DNA of 64,000 nucleotides, taken from contig NZ_AMSS01000001.1 of assembly GCF_000313935.1 (NCBI RefSeq), forward strand, positions 60,159-124,158, read 5' to 3'. The notes below the pieces were generated by a model. That model saw only the letters and a program-made list of their open reading frames with translations. It ran no database searches and was not told the origin of the DNA. The stretch is from Acinetobacter sp. WC-141 (lineage in GTDB: Bacteria > Pseudomonadota > Gammaproteobacteria > Pseudomonadales > Moraxellaceae). This document shows positions 46,637 through 57,932 of this stretch, piece by piece; position 1 is the stretch's first letter; each line of letters begins with the position of its first letter. The position numbers and the translations under genes were made by a program.

Positions 46637-48648
46637 TATTCATCGACCTCATTGGTTGCAGGACGAGCGGGTAGAGTCTGTGGTGTTGAGGCTGCAGTTG
46701 AAGTAGCTGATGCTGGAGTAGAGGTAGCAGCTTCGCCGCCGCTTGATAGTTCACCCGGCTTAATTCCGGCGGTCATCAGCCCACCATTAACTTGATGGTT
46801 TGCTGGTCGGACTGGGTTCTTCTTACGAGTTAATAACCAATAATCAAAAATAGGTCTTGCAAGTTGAGCAGCAGAACCACCATGACGACCATTTTCCCAA
46901 ATCACGGCAATCGCAATTTCTGGTTTGTCTGCTGGCGCAAAACCAACAAATAAACCATGGTCAAGTTGGCGTTCGCTCAGCGCTGATTCATTATAACGTT
47001 TACCCTGTGCAATACTCTTAACCTGTGCAGTTCCTGTTTTTCCTGCAATTTGATATAGCGGTGTACGAATGCCTCGGCCAGTACCTGATTGAATTACGTC
47101 AATCATGGCATCGCGCATTTGAACCCAGTCTTCATCTGTTCCATTGAAGTTAATTTTGCCATCAGGTGCATTACGTACGGTAAATGGCTTTGCACCGTGA
47201 GTTGAACGTAAAACATGAGGGGTGACATGAGAACCATGATTGGCTGTAATTGCAGTTGCCATAGCAAGTTGTAAAGGTGTAGCTGTAAACGCACCTTGAC
47301 CAATACTCACAGAAATAGTTTCGCCCTTCATCCATTTGGCTTTGCGAGTACGCATTTTCCATTCAGGATTTGGATAAAGACCTTCGCTTTCACTTGGTAA
47401 GTCGACACCTGTTTTTTGACCGAACCCAAATTGACGCATCCATTGGTTCATCTGATCAATACCCATTTGATGGGCAAGAATATAAAAATAGGTGTCACAT
47501 GACATAATGATAGCTTTATGCATGTTTACGATGCCATGACCGGTTTTTTTCCAGTCGCGGAACTTATGAGAATCGCCGGGTAAGTGGAAATAGCCTGGGT
47601 CAGAAATTGCTGTTGACCAGTTTACAATACCGTAGTGTAAACCACCCATCGCTTCCATTGGTTTAATGGTAGAACCTGGTGGATATGCACCTTGTACCGC
47701 ACGGTTATAAAGCGGTTGATCTAAACTATCACGTAAAGAACTATAATCTTTATGGTTAATACCAGTCACAAACAAATTTGGGTTGAAACTTGGACTAGAT
47801 ACTAACGCCAGAATTTCGCCAGTACGAGGGTCGATAGCGACAATGGCACCACGACGTCCTGCGAGCTGTTGAGAGGCAACAACTTGCAAGCCATAATCTA
47901 AAGATAAATAGAGGTCATTGCCGCGAGTAGGGTCTTTGCGGCCTAAATGGCGCAATATATTACTGTGGGCATCTGCTTCAACAGACTCATAACCTGGTGT
48001 TCCATGAAGTAGATCTTCATAACTTTTTTCTACGCCAATTTTACCGATCAGGTTGGTGCCAGCATATAAATCTTTATCAATGCTTTTTAATTCTTTATCG
48101 TTAATACGCCCAACATAACCAATCACATGAGCAAATAACTCACCATGTGGGTAGTAACGGGTCATTTGTGTTTCGATTCTTACGCCAGGAAATTTATATT
48201 TGGCTTCACTAAACTTGGCAATATTGGCTTCAGTTAGATTAAGTTTAATCGCGACACGTTCAGTTTTTCGAGCAGTTTTTATACGACTTTTGAAACGGTC
48301 AATATCTTCTTGTGTTAGATCTAAAATAGGTTGCAGCTGCTCAACCACATGGTCGGCATCTTCTACATCTGTTTTACTTAAAGTTGCTGTAAAAACAGGA
48401 TAATTATCTGCAAGCAATACACCATTTCGGTCATAGATATAACCACGAGCAGGAGGAAGTGGCTGCAAGCGAATCCGGTTTTTGTCAGATGCAGTAGAAA
48501 ATTCGTCGTAGTGAAAAATTTGCAGATAAGCGTATCGGCTAATCAGCACTAATAAGCAAACGATCACAAGACCTACGGCAAAAAAGATTCGTCCCCGATA
48601 AATGCGCTTTTCTTGCTGGATATCTTTTAAAGGAAAGTGCTGCTTCAT
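46636..48648 (-). CDS. mrdA: Penicillin-binding protein 2
   Basis: Cell-elongation transpeptidase, 670 residues. It has an N-terminal membrane anchor (about 19-40), a pedestal domain (LPPARGYIYDRNGVLLAD), and a transpeptidase domain with the SxxK motif PGSTIKPMEA, the SxD motif MSCDTYFY and KTGTAQ. A low-complexity Ala/Ser/Thr/Pro tail of about 40 residues ends the protein, beyond the E. coli length. The rodA gene is not adjacent downstream; rsmD is. Confidence 0.95.
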   Translation of the reverse strand: MKQHFPLKDIQQEKRIYRGRIFFAVGLVIVCLLVLISRYAYLQIFHYDEFSTASDKNRIRLQPLPPARGYIYDRNGVLLADNYPVFTATLSKTDVEDADHVVEQLQPILDLTQEDIDRFKSRIKTARKTERVAIKLNLTEANIAKFSEAKYKFPGVRIETQMTRYYPHGELFAHVIGYVGRINDKELKSIDKDLYAGTNLIGKIGVEKSYEDLLHGTPGYESVEADAHSNILRHLGRKDPTRGNDLYLSLDYGLQVVASQQLAGRRGAIVAIDPRTGEILALVSSPSFNPNLFVTGINHKDYSSLRDSLDQPLYNRAVQGAYPPGSTIKPMEAMGGLHYGIVNWSTAISDPGYFHLPGDSHKFRDWKKTGHGIVNMHKAIIMSCDTYFYILAHQMGIDQMNQWMRQFGFGQKTGVDLPSESEGLYPNPEWKMRTRKAKWMKGETISVSIGQGAFTATPLQLAMATAITANHGSHVTPHVLRSTHGAKPFTVRNAPDGKINFNGTDEDWVQMRDAMIDVIQSGTGRGIRTPLYQIAGKTGTAQVKSIAQGKRYNESALSERQLDHGLFVGFAPADKPEIAIAVIWENGRHGGSAAQLARPIFDYWLLTRKKNPVRPANHQVNGGLMTAGIKPGELSSGGEAATSTPASATSTAASTPQTLPARPATNEVDE

Positions 48649-48883
48649 AGGGATCGACTTAATGACATTGGGTAGAAAAATAGCTGCTTATTCTAACGCA
48701 AGAGCGCTTAAAATATTGCATAATTTTCAAAGTTTCAGTGGATTTCAATAAGATACTTTTTGACTTTGCAGACAACAAAATTGTAGATACTTGTATATAA
48801 GAAGCAAAATAATTCTGTTAAAGTCTCTCATTCAATAGAATAGGGTTGTTCTCACCATACGATTAGGGAAAATGGAGAAAATA

Positions 48884-49402
48884 ATGAGAAAAATTTATCC
48901 CTTACTTGCAGTTTTGACGGTAAGTAGTTGGGCTCATGCTCAAGACTATTCGTTTCTTCCAGAAGCAAAATTAGCAGGACATACGGCATCTACGTGGAAC
49001 GTGGGTGCTGGTTTTACACAAAAACTATTACATCTAAACGGCGAATGGGTAAACCCTTATGGTATTGCCTATGCAAAAGCCGGTGCATTTTTGAATGGTG
49101 ATAAAACAGCAGGTGGGCAAGTCGGATTCCGATATCCTTATTATCTTACTGGCACAGATAAAAATGGTTACTATATTGGTTTCTATGCTGGGCATCTCGA
49201 TAGTAAAGAAGTAGATGGTGATTATAAATCCCGTTTAGGCGCAGGTGTCGATTTGGCCTATGTATTGTTGAATTCAGAAAGAATTAGTACTTTTAGTGTG
49301 GGTATTGGTGCTGCCGAAAAGTTAACTGACCAAAATGGAAATGTTGCGGCGGATACTAAACCACAAATTCAATTTTCTTATTCTCTAAGTTTTGGTTTAT
49401 AA
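48884..49402 (+). CDS. Small outer-membrane beta-barrel-like protein
   Basis: A 172-residue protein with signal peptide MRKIYPLLAVLTVSSWAHAQ and a mature part of alternating strands (WNVGAGFTQKLL, QVGFRYPYYLTG, YIGFYAGHLDS, LGAGVDLAYVLLN, FSVGIGAAEKL, IQFSYSLSFGL). It looks like an eight-stranded barrel. The end is Leu, not the usual aromatic. Two in-frame ATGs exist (48872 and 48884), each with a purine-rich site; I prefer 48884 because GGAG is six bases before it. The function is unknown. It is divergent from mrdA, with 235 bp between. Confidence 0.75.
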   Translation: MRKIYPLLAVLTVSSWAHAQDYSFLPEAKLAGHTASTWNVGAGFTQKLLHLNGEWVNPYGIAYAKAGAFLNGDKTAGGQVGFRYPYYLTGTDKNGYYIGFYAGHLDSKEVDGDYKSRLGAGVDLAYVLLNSERISTFSVGIGAAEKLTDQNGNVAADTKPQIQFSYSLSFGL

Positions 49403-49463
49403 AACAAAGCAGTTTATCGTTAACTCGCCATAAGCAGAGCACAAATAAATACGAGAGTCTTAC

Positions 49464-50777
49464 ATGTTAGAGTACGTCAGCGGATTGTGGCAGACCTTTT
49501 TACACAGACCTGATTTTTGGGCCGTTTTAAGTATCATTCCAGTTACTGCCTTTGTTACATGGGCACACGTGTGGATGGCTTTAAAAATGGTGTTTTACCC
49601 AATCAAATTTTGGGGATTCCACTTAGGTCCACTACCAGTCGGTTGGCAAGGTATTGTGCCACGTAAAGCTGGACGTATCTCGGGCATTATTACCGACAAT
49701 ACTTTATCTAAGTTAGGTTCATTGCGTGAATTTTTAGAAGCAATGGATCCTGAAGATATGGCACGCATTATTGGTGAGCAGGTTGGGTTTGAACTTGAAC
49801 ATCTGATTGATGAAGTCATGATCGATCGTAATGCTGTACTTTGGGAAAACTTACCTTATTCAATTAAACGCCGTATTTATGCACAGGCGCATAAACAATT
49901 ACCAGGTGTATTAAGAGAATTAGTGACTGAGCTGACCATGAACGTCGAGTCACTGGTTAATATGCGTGAAATGGTGGTGAGCCAGATGGAAGGTGACCGC
50001 CGTTTAATGGTACGCATGTTCTTAAAAGTTGGACAAAAAGAAATCAACTTTATTTGGCATATTAGTGCTTTAATTGGAATGTTCTTTGGTATTTTCCAAA
50101 TGATTGTTTGGTTTGTTGTACCTTGGCACTGGACAGTCCCGTTTTGGGCTTCAATTTGGGGCTTTTTAACCAACTGGATTGCAATCTGGATGGTATTTAA
50201 TCCAATTGAACCACATTATATTCGTTACCCACAGATTTTTAGACTAACAAAAGATCGTAAGTTTCCTTGGATTGTGCCAGTTCTTCGAATTGGGACCTAT
50301 AATTTCCAAGGTGCTTTCATGAAGCGTCAAGAAGAAGTCTCTGACGTGTTTTCAAGCGTAGTAACAGAAGATCTAATTACGTTAAAATCGATTATGACCG
50401 AAATGATGTACGGGCCGCGTAAAGATAAAACTCGCCGCATTGTGAAGCGTCATATTAACGAAATTATGGAAACACCGTTAGTTCGTACATCTTTACAGCT
50501 TTCTTTAGGGCCAAGAGAGTATGCAAGATTAAAGACGGACTTGATTGATCGTTCAATTGAAATTACGATGGGACCCGTATGTGACCCAGCGCTGAACGCA
50601 AGCCGGGCACAGAAGATTTTTCAAATGTTTAAAGAGCGTATTCGCGAACTGACACCAAAAGAGTTTCAGAATCTATTGCGTCCTGCATTTCAGGAGGATG
50701 AGTGGATTCTTATTGTACTAGGTGGGGTAACCGGATTTATTGCTGGTACAATACATTTGTTTGTGGCTTTCTTATAA
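49464..50777 (+). CDS. DUF445-like inner-membrane protein
   Basis: A 437-residue membrane protein. Helices are at about 18-45, 195-245 (IGMFFGIFQMIVWFVVPWHW then WASIWGFLTNWIAIWMVFNP, two segments) and 417-437. The TNWIAIWMVFNPIEP motif matches the DUF445 (YjiN-like) signature, which typically reads TNWLAIxMLFxP. The cytoplasmic parts are helical with an earlier AGRISGIITDN. The role is unknown. It starts 61 bp after the barrel protein and is followed by adk. Confidence 0.8.
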   Translation: MLEYVSGLWQTFLHRPDFWAVLSIIPVTAFVTWAHVWMALKMVFYPIKFWGFHLGPLPVGWQGIVPRKAGRISGIITDNTLSKLGSLREFLEAMDPEDMARIIGEQVGFELEHLIDEVMIDRNAVLWENLPYSIKRRIYAQAHKQLPGVLRELVTELTMNVESLVNMREMVVSQMEGDRRLMVRMFLKVGQKEINFIWHISALIGMFFGIFQMIVWFVVPWHWTVPFWASIWGFLTNWIAIWMVFNPIEPHYIRYPQIFRLTKDRKFPWIVPVLRIGTYNFQGAFMKRQEEVSDVFSSVVTEDLITLKSIMTEMMYGPRKDKTRRIVKRHINEIMETPLVRTSLQLSLGPREYARLKTDLIDRSIEITMGPVCDPALNASRAQKIFQMFKERIRELTPKEFQNLLRPAFQEDEWILIVLGGVTGFIAGTIHLFVAFL

Positions 50778-50848
50778 TTCGACGTCGGGCAGGATCTATT
50801 GAAGATTAACGAGACTTTTTCTGCCGGACTTCATATTCATTGTTTTAA

Positions 50849-51517
<669 letters not shown>

Positions 51518-51537
51518 TTTAATATTGTTTGTGATAA

Positions 51538-51568
51538 TGAGCCCTCTTTGTGAGGGCTCTTTTCTTTC
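51538..51568 (+). terminator. Terminator of adk
   Basis: GAGCCCTC (51539-51546), TTTGT, GAGGGCTC (51552-51559), then T-rich; also just upstream of the next small ORF. Confidence 0.85.
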
Positions 51569-51588
51569 ATTCAGTGCAGGAGAACAAT

Positions 51589-51726
51589 ATGAAAATCATA
51601 TTGATTTTGGTGGTATTGCTAAGTCTGGCACTCGTCTTATTTTTGGGTTATCAGAGCTATAAAATGCTGAGACAGGTACAAAAACAAGCAAAAGAAGAGC
51701 GTAACGAGAAAAAACGTCTAAAGTAA
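51589..51726 (+). CDS. Small membrane protein, 45 residues
   Basis: An ORF with a very good Shine-Dalgarno (AGGAG, six bases before ATG 51589) encodes one hydrophobic helix (IILILVVLLSLALVLFLGY) followed by a strongly basic, helical tail rich in Lys, Arg, Gln and Glu. This is the layout of single-pass small membrane proteins with the tail in the cytoplasm. There is no recognised family. It is convergent with nth. Confidence 0.7.
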   Translation: MKIILILVVLLSLALVLFLGYQSYKMLRQVQKQAKEERNEKKRLK

Positions 51727-51763
51727 GTTCGATTGGGTATGTTATCTATACCCAACCCTATTT

Positions 51764-52453
51764 TTAAGCTTCAATATTTTTAATAGCAATTTGTTTTTGT
51801 GCACCAAATTCAAAGCGATCAGGCCAGTTGCAAACATCTGCAACTACACATTCAGCACATTTCGGTTTACGAGCGATACAACAATAACGGCCGTGTAAGA
51901 TGAGCCAGTGGTGTGCATCTATAATAAATTCTTTAGGAATAACCTTTACTAAACGGTGCTCAACTTCAAGTACATTTTTCCCCACAGCTAAGCCAGTTCG
52001 ATTTCCCACTCGGAAAATATGGGTATCGACAGCCATCGTAGGCTGTCCAAAAGCTGTATTTAAAACAACATTGGCCGTTTTACGCCCGACACCCGGTAAA
52101 GCTTCTAAGTCTTTTCTGTTGCTTGGAACTTCGCCGTTAAATTGTTCCATTAAAATCTTACAGGTCTTAATGACATTTTCAGCTTTAGCGTTGTAAAGCC
52201 CAATAGTTTTAATATATTCCTTTAACCCATCTACGCCTAAGTTATAGATTTTCTCAGCAGTGTTGGCCACAGGGTAGAGTTTATCAGTTGCCTTATTTAC
52301 ACTTACGTCCGTGGCTTGAGCGGATAACATAACTGCAATAAGTAACTCAAAAGAAGATGAGTATTTTAACTCGGTTTGAGGCGAAGGCCGTTGTTCGCGA
52401 AGGCGTTCAAAGAAAATTTGAATCTGCTTTTTCGTCATATTTTTGACAGCCAT
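51764..52453 (-). CDS. nth: Endonuclease III
   Basis: DNA glycosylase/AP lyase for oxidised pyrimidines, 229 residues. It has helix-hairpin-helix LPGVGRKTANVVLN with the catalytic Lys, VDTHIFRV with the catalytic Asp, and a [4Fe-4S] loop CCIARKPKCAECVVADVC. GGAGG lies just before ATG 52453, inside the end of rnfB, so the genes are coupled. An internal ATG at 52438 is possible. Confidence 0.95.
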   Translation of the reverse strand: MAVKNMTKKQIQIFFERLREQRPSPQTELKYSSSFELLIAVMLSAQATDVSVNKATDKLYPVANTAEKIYNLGVDGLKEYIKTIGLYNAKAENVIKTCKILMEQFNGEVPSNRKDLEALPGVGRKTANVVLNTAFGQPTMAVDTHIFRVGNRTGLAVGKNVLEVEHRLVKVIPKEFIIDAHHWLILHGRYCCIARKPKCAECVVADVCNWPDRFEFGAQKQIAIKNIEA

Positions 52454-53245
52454 TCAGACCTCCTGTAATTGCATGAGTTGCTGTTGTAGTTCTTCGAGTT
52501 GAAGACGTTTTTTAGCATCTTCACGTACACTTAACTGTTTTTCCAGTTTCTTAATTTGTGTACGAATTTTAGCTAACTCAATTGTAGTTTTAGCATCAGT
52601 TGGCACAGTCTCTTTAGGTTTCTCAATGAGCTGGATAGAAGGTAATTCATCAAGTGCCTGAGAAAACTGCGCAAACAGTTGAGTATCAATTTCAGCACGT
52701 ACCACCGGACCTTTTCGGTGACTGCGACGCTTTTCTTCACGCTGAATGTGAGCGTAATAGCGTTGTCTTAAATCATTTTGTTCGGCGATGCGTTGTTGTT
52801 CATTTGGTAAAGCTTGTGTGTCTTCAACCAAATCAATGCAATCTACTGGGCAAGGTGGAATGCATAACTCACAACCCGTACATAAGTCGGTCAAGATGGT
52901 ATGCATGAGCTTACCACTGCCAATAATAGCATCTACAGGACAAGCACTAATACATTTGGTGCAACCAATACATTCATCTTCACGAATAATCGCTTTCATT
53001 CGCTGTGGGCGACCATCTGTTTGAATAGGCCATACGCTACTTTCAGCAGTTAATGGAGAGCGATTGAGTAGTTTTGCGAGTGCATCAGCAACAGGTTGTC
53101 CACCTGGAATACATTTATTTGCTTCTTCACCTTCAGCAATCGACTTTGCGTAGGGTAGACATCCATCACGATGTCCACATAGACCACATTGAGTTTGTGG
53201 TAATAACGCATCAATCTCGCGTATGAGAGAAATAGATGAATTCAT
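52454..53245 (-). CDS. rnfB: RnfB-like ferredoxin, without the rest of the Rnf complex
   Basis: A 263-residue iron-sulfur protein. The N-terminus has the Fe-S domain [19 protein letters not shown] with a fourth cysteine in NKCIPGG. The middle has two [4Fe-4S] ferredoxin motifs, [12 protein letters not shown] and [12 protein letters not shown]. The rest is a charged, coiled-coil-like tail (about 150-263) not present in E. coli RsxB. The N-terminal membrane helix of canonical RnfB is missing. In E. coli rsxABCDGE precedes nth; here only the B component remains next to nth. No Shine-Dalgarno is evident at ATG 53245. Confidence 0.88.
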   Translation of the reverse strand: MNSSISLIREIDALLPQTQCGLCGHRDGCLPYAKSIAEGEEANKCIPGGQPVADALAKLLNRSPLTAESSVWPIQTDGRPQRMKAIIREDECIGCTKCISACPVDAIIGSGKLMHTILTDLCTGCELCIPPCPVDCIDLVEDTQALPNEQQRIAEQNDLRQRYYAHIQREEKRRSHRKGPVVRAEIDTQLFAQFSQALDELPSIQLIEKPKETVPTDAKTTIELAKIRTQIKKLEKQLSVREDAKKRLQLEELQQQLMQLQEV

Positions 53246-54921
<1,676 letters not shown>

Positions 54922-54929
54922 AAATAGAA

Positions 54930-54968
54930 ATAAAAAAATCCGATGCATAAGCATCGGATTTTTTTAGT
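54930..54968 (+). terminator. Terminator of gdhA
   Basis: AATCCGATGC, loop ATAA, GCATCGGATT (54937-54960) with A and T runs; may also serve the convergent gene. Confidence 0.9.
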
Positions 54969-54976
54969 CTAAAAAC

Positions 54977-56086
54977 TTATTTTTTAGGTTTTTTAACTAG
55001 TTCTTGCTCTACAACCATATCTAATACATCTGCTTGACTAGATTGGTCAGCAGCTGGGTTTTTCACTTCAAAACGTTTTACACGTAAAATTACGCGTTGG
55101 TCTGGATTGTGTTCAAAACCTTCGATTTGACCATAATATAATGACCAGTTTTTGTCTACATAGGTTTTAACACCTTTGTCATCGTATTTAATCTCACGAA
55201 CTTGCATACAAGTTTGTGGTGCAACACCAGTACATGACTTAGTTTGTGGTGCTACTTCTAGGAAAACAGTTTTTCCTTCAGATTGATATTTTGCTTCAGG
55301 TGTCATTTTACCAGTAAAGGTATATTTTTGACCTTGAGCATCAGATACCGTCAATGTTGGTTGATCAGCGTTTGTTGTATTAAGTTCAAACGGAATAGCA
55401 CGCTTTTGGAAGAGGCTGCTAGAAAATTGTTCCTGTTTCATTAAAGCAGGTTCACACGCCATCATAGTTGACATGACGTCAGCCGTTACGATGGTATTGT
55501 TTTCAACTTTCCAAGTTGTTCCTTGGCGGTTACAACCCGTTGCGATAGATAAACGGTCATTAGTAAAGTTAAGAACGATAGGTTTTTTTGTGTTTTCAGG
55601 CTGATATGACCAAGAGTAGTCTGTTAAAGCTTGAGTATTAACAGCTTTTTGACCTTGGAAAATATGTTTTTGACCAGTTTTATCTGTCACGCTTAAAATC
55701 ACCTGACCATTATTGTTGCTAATTTCGATTGGTAATTTTGCTTCATTAAAGATGCTATTCGACAATTGTTCTTGTTTCATTAGATCATCTTGGCAAGCCA
55801 TCATTGTCGAAACAAGATTAGAGGTAACAAGTTGGTTACCCTCAACTTTCCAAGTACCGCCTTGGCCATTACAACCCGTATTGATTGCTAATTTGCCATC
55901 TGCATTAAAGTTAAGGACAAGTGGTTTAGAAGCTTTTACATTTTGGTAAGTCCAAGCATATTCACCTAAAGTGGCTGCAAGGTTTTGTTGTTGCTCAGAT
56001 ACAATTGGAGCAGGAGTATTCGTAACAGTTTGACACGCCATCAAAGAAAAAGGTAACAACGCAATAATTAAATATTTAATTTTCAT
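54977..56086 (-). CDS. Lipoprotein with two tandem META domains and a DUF4377-like domain
   Basis: A 369-residue lipoprotein (lipobox SLMAC, Cys18). Two META (HslJ-like) domains follow in tandem: the first at about 40-145 with TGCNGQGGTWKVEGN and STMMACQDDLMKQEQ, the second at about 155-260 with TGCNRQGTTWKVENN and STMMACEPALMKQEQ. The high identity points to an internal duplication. The last about 100 residues (VFLEVAPQTKSCTGV, CMQVREI) look like DUF4377. HslJ relates to novobiocin resistance and heat shock in E. coli; no function is known for the combination. Confidence 0.85.
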   Translation of the reverse strand: MKIKYLIIALLPFSLMACQTVTNTPAPIVSEQQQNLAATLGEYAWTYQNVKASKPLVLNFNADGKLAINTGCNGQGGTWKVEGNQLVTSNLVSTMMACQDDLMKQEQLSNSIFNEAKLPIEISNNNGQVILSVTDKTGQKHIFQGQKAVNTQALTDYSWSYQPENTKKPIVLNFTNDRLSIATGCNRQGTTWKVENNTIVTADVMSTMMACEPALMKQEQFSSSLFQKRAIPFELNTTNADQPTLTVSDAQGQKYTFTGKMTPEAKYQSEGKTVFLEVAPQTKSCTGVAPQTCMQVREIKYDDKGVKTYVDKNWSLYYGQIEGFEHNPDQRVILRVKRFEVKNPAADQSSQADVLDMVVEQELVKKPKK

Positions 56087-56223
56087 TTAAAAAAACTTCA
56101 AGTAAAAAAACAACAGCAGTAAGCTTAAAACATTCTTAAAAAAATAAAATGTAAACATTTGATTGTTTCGGTTTTTAAAATGTATAAGTTTGTAAGTTAT
56201 TCTAATTTTCAATAAAAATAATG

Positions 56224-56248
56224 GTATACCCCGAAAAACGGGGTATTA
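56224..56248 (-). terminator. Terminator of the dioxygenase gene
   Basis: ATACCCCG (56226-56233), AAAAA loop, CGGGGTAT (56239-56246); the U-tract on the minus strand is imperfect. Confidence 0.6.
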
Positions 56249-56256
56249 GCTAATAA

Positions 56257-57033
56257 TTAATCAAAACGATAGATATCCATACCTAATGAGCCCATTGTGA
56301 AGCTGCTGTGAACAATCGTAAAGCGATTGCCTGTGCCCATAGCAAAGAATAAAGGCGCAAAATGATCAAGAGTAGGGTGATTACGTTTTACATAAGGCAA
56401 TGACTGCCAGTCTAGTACGCCATCATAATCTTGATGGTTAAGTTTATTAACAACAGTATTTCTAAAAGTTGAAGCCCACTCAGGAACTTTAGAGTTGTCT
56501 CCTTGCCAAGATAACTCTGCAAGATTATGAGTAATACTGCCTGAACCAATCAGTAAAATTTGTTTATCACGTAAAGGCGCGAGAGTTTGTCCTATACGGT
56601 AAATTTCCTGTGCGCTTAAATTCGTTGGCAAAGAAATTTCGACTACAGGAATATCTGCATCAGGATACATATGCAATAGAGGCATCCATACGCCATGGTC
56701 ACGAGGGCGTGTACTATTGGCATGTGCAACAAAGTGAGCATCTGCCAATAATTTTAAGATTTCTTCAGCGAGTTCGGGCTGCCCAGGTGCGCTGTAGCGA
56801 ATTTCATAGAGCTCTTTAGGAAAGCCGCGGAAATCATGCCATGTTTCGGGACGAGTTGAAATACTCACTTCAAGTGCTTTACTCTCCCAATGTGCAGACA
56901 TCACAATGATTGCCTTTGGAGTAGGAAGATTTTCACCTAAACGATGTAGAGCAGGTCCTACTTGTTCGGGGTCAAGTGCAAGCATGGGTGAACCATGTGA
57001 AATAAACAGTCCGGGAAGGGTTTGTAGTTCCAT
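56257..57033 (-). CDS. ygiD: 4,5-DOPA-extradiol-dioxygenase-like protein (YgiD family)
   Basis: LigB-type extradiol dioxygenase fold, 258 residues. FISHGSPMLALD carries the first metal His near residue 13. VMSAHWESK carries the second, and STRPRDHGVWMPLLHMYPDAD and GSGSITHNL are also conserved. YgiD-like enzymes open 3,4-dihydroxyphenylalanine in vitro and are zinc or iron proteins. The cellular substrate is unclear. It is monocistronic. Confidence 0.88.
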   Translation of the reverse strand: MELQTLPGLFISHGSPMLALDPEQVGPALHRLGENLPTPKAIIVMSAHWESKALEVSISTRPETWHDFRGFPKELYEIRYSAPGQPELAEEILKLLADAHFVAHANSTRPRDHGVWMPLLHMYPDADIPVVEISLPTNLSAQEIYRIGQTLAPLRDKQILLIGSGSITHNLAELSWQGDNSKVPEWASTFRNTVVNKLNHQDYDGVLDWQSLPYVKRNHPTLDHFAPLFFAMGTGNRFTIVHSSFTMGSLGMDIYRFD

Positions 57034-57145
57034 TGCATTACACCTGAGTTGAAAAGCAGAATAATAGTTATTATGCCAAAATCAGGACATGATAAAAGTA
57101 TCCTGATTTCAACGGATTGTTCCTAAAATGAAACGGTTGTTGTTT

Positions 57146-57625
57146 TTATGCACGGTGATAGGGATGATTATGATTAATAGTCATTGCCCGATATAGTTGC
57201 TCAATTAATAAAACACGTACCAAAGGATGGGGCATGGTTAGTTTTGAGAGTGACCAATGCCATGCAGCAGCTTTACGTACTTGATCAGACAAGCCATCTG
57301 GTCCACCAATAGCAAGTGCTACATCATTGCCTTCAAGCATCCACTGTTTCATCGTGTCAGCCAGTTTCTCTGTGCTGAGTTCTCGGCCACCGACCTCTAG
57401 AGCAATTAAAGTTTCATTCGGTTTTAATGTATTTAAAATACTTTCGCCTTCAATTTGACAATATTTTAAAATATCTGCTTCTGAATCATTCTTACCACGT
57501 TTGGCCATAGGAAGTTCAATGACTTGGGTTTGAACAAAAGGTTGGATACGTTTGAAATAATCTTCAAAACCAGTGAGCACCCAAGCAGGCATTTTTTGAC
57601 CAATGGTCAGAATACGAATTTTCAT
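57146..57625 (-). CDS. rlmH: 23S rRNA (pseudouridine1915-N3)-methyltransferase
   Basis: SPOUT-class methyltransferase, 159 residues. ALEVGGRELSTEKLAD, LAIGGPDGLS and the C-terminal LSKLTMPHPLVRVLLIEQLYRAMTI are the family landmarks (positions about 95-150). It ends NHNHPYHRA, as is typical. An RNA transcription unit appears to lie between it and lon. Confidence 0.96.
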   Translation of the reverse strand: MKIRILTIGQKMPAWVLTGFEDYFKRIQPFVQTQVIELPMAKRGKNDSEADILKYCQIEGESILNTLKPNETLIALEVGGRELSTEKLADTMKQWMLEGNDVALAIGGPDGLSDQVRKAAAWHWSLSKLTMPHPLVRVLLIEQLYRAMTINHNHPYHRA

Positions 57626-57700
57626 ATTATCTATTCATTCAAAAACAGCTTGCGCATTATACCTGAGGAAAAGATAAGTTCGTGGTAGTAAAATAGGCAT

Positions 57701-57844
57701 AAAAAACGCAGTCCAAAAAACGGTGTTGGACTGCGATCAAATGATCATCTGTCTGGAGTTCAGATGATCATAGAGAATAAAAAAACAAGGCTATCTATAA
57801 AATAATAGATAACGAAGAGCACTTAATTTAATTAAATACTCTTA
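57701..57844 (-). ncRNA. Candidate small RNA between lon and rlmH
   Basis: The minus strand has a promoter TTGAAA (57878-57873), 16-bp spacer, CATAAT (57856-57851). About 144 nt downstream is a strong intrinsic terminator, with CGCAGTCCAA (57735-57726) pairing perfectly with TTGGACTGCG (57716-57707), followed by six T residues (57706-57701). Between them are two more hairpins: TATCTAT/ATAGATA (57811-57792) and a perfect 11-bp stem ATGATCATCTG/CAGATGATCAT (57771-57741). There is no ORF of more than a few codons. lon has its own terminator upstream, so this is an independent unit. I know of no named RNA here. Confidence 0.6.
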
Positions 57845-57892
57845 ATACCTATTATGAGGATGGTTGGATATTTTTCAATCAAATTGTGTAAC

Positions 57893-57922
57893 AAAAAAAA
57901 GAGAGCCGAAGCTCTCTTTTTT
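57893..57922 (-). terminator. Terminator of lon
   Basis: GAGAGC (57901-57906), CGAA tetraloop, GCTCTC (57911-57916), with eight A residues on one side giving the U-tract on the minus strand. Confidence 0.85.
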
Positions 57923-57932
57923 CATATTTTAA

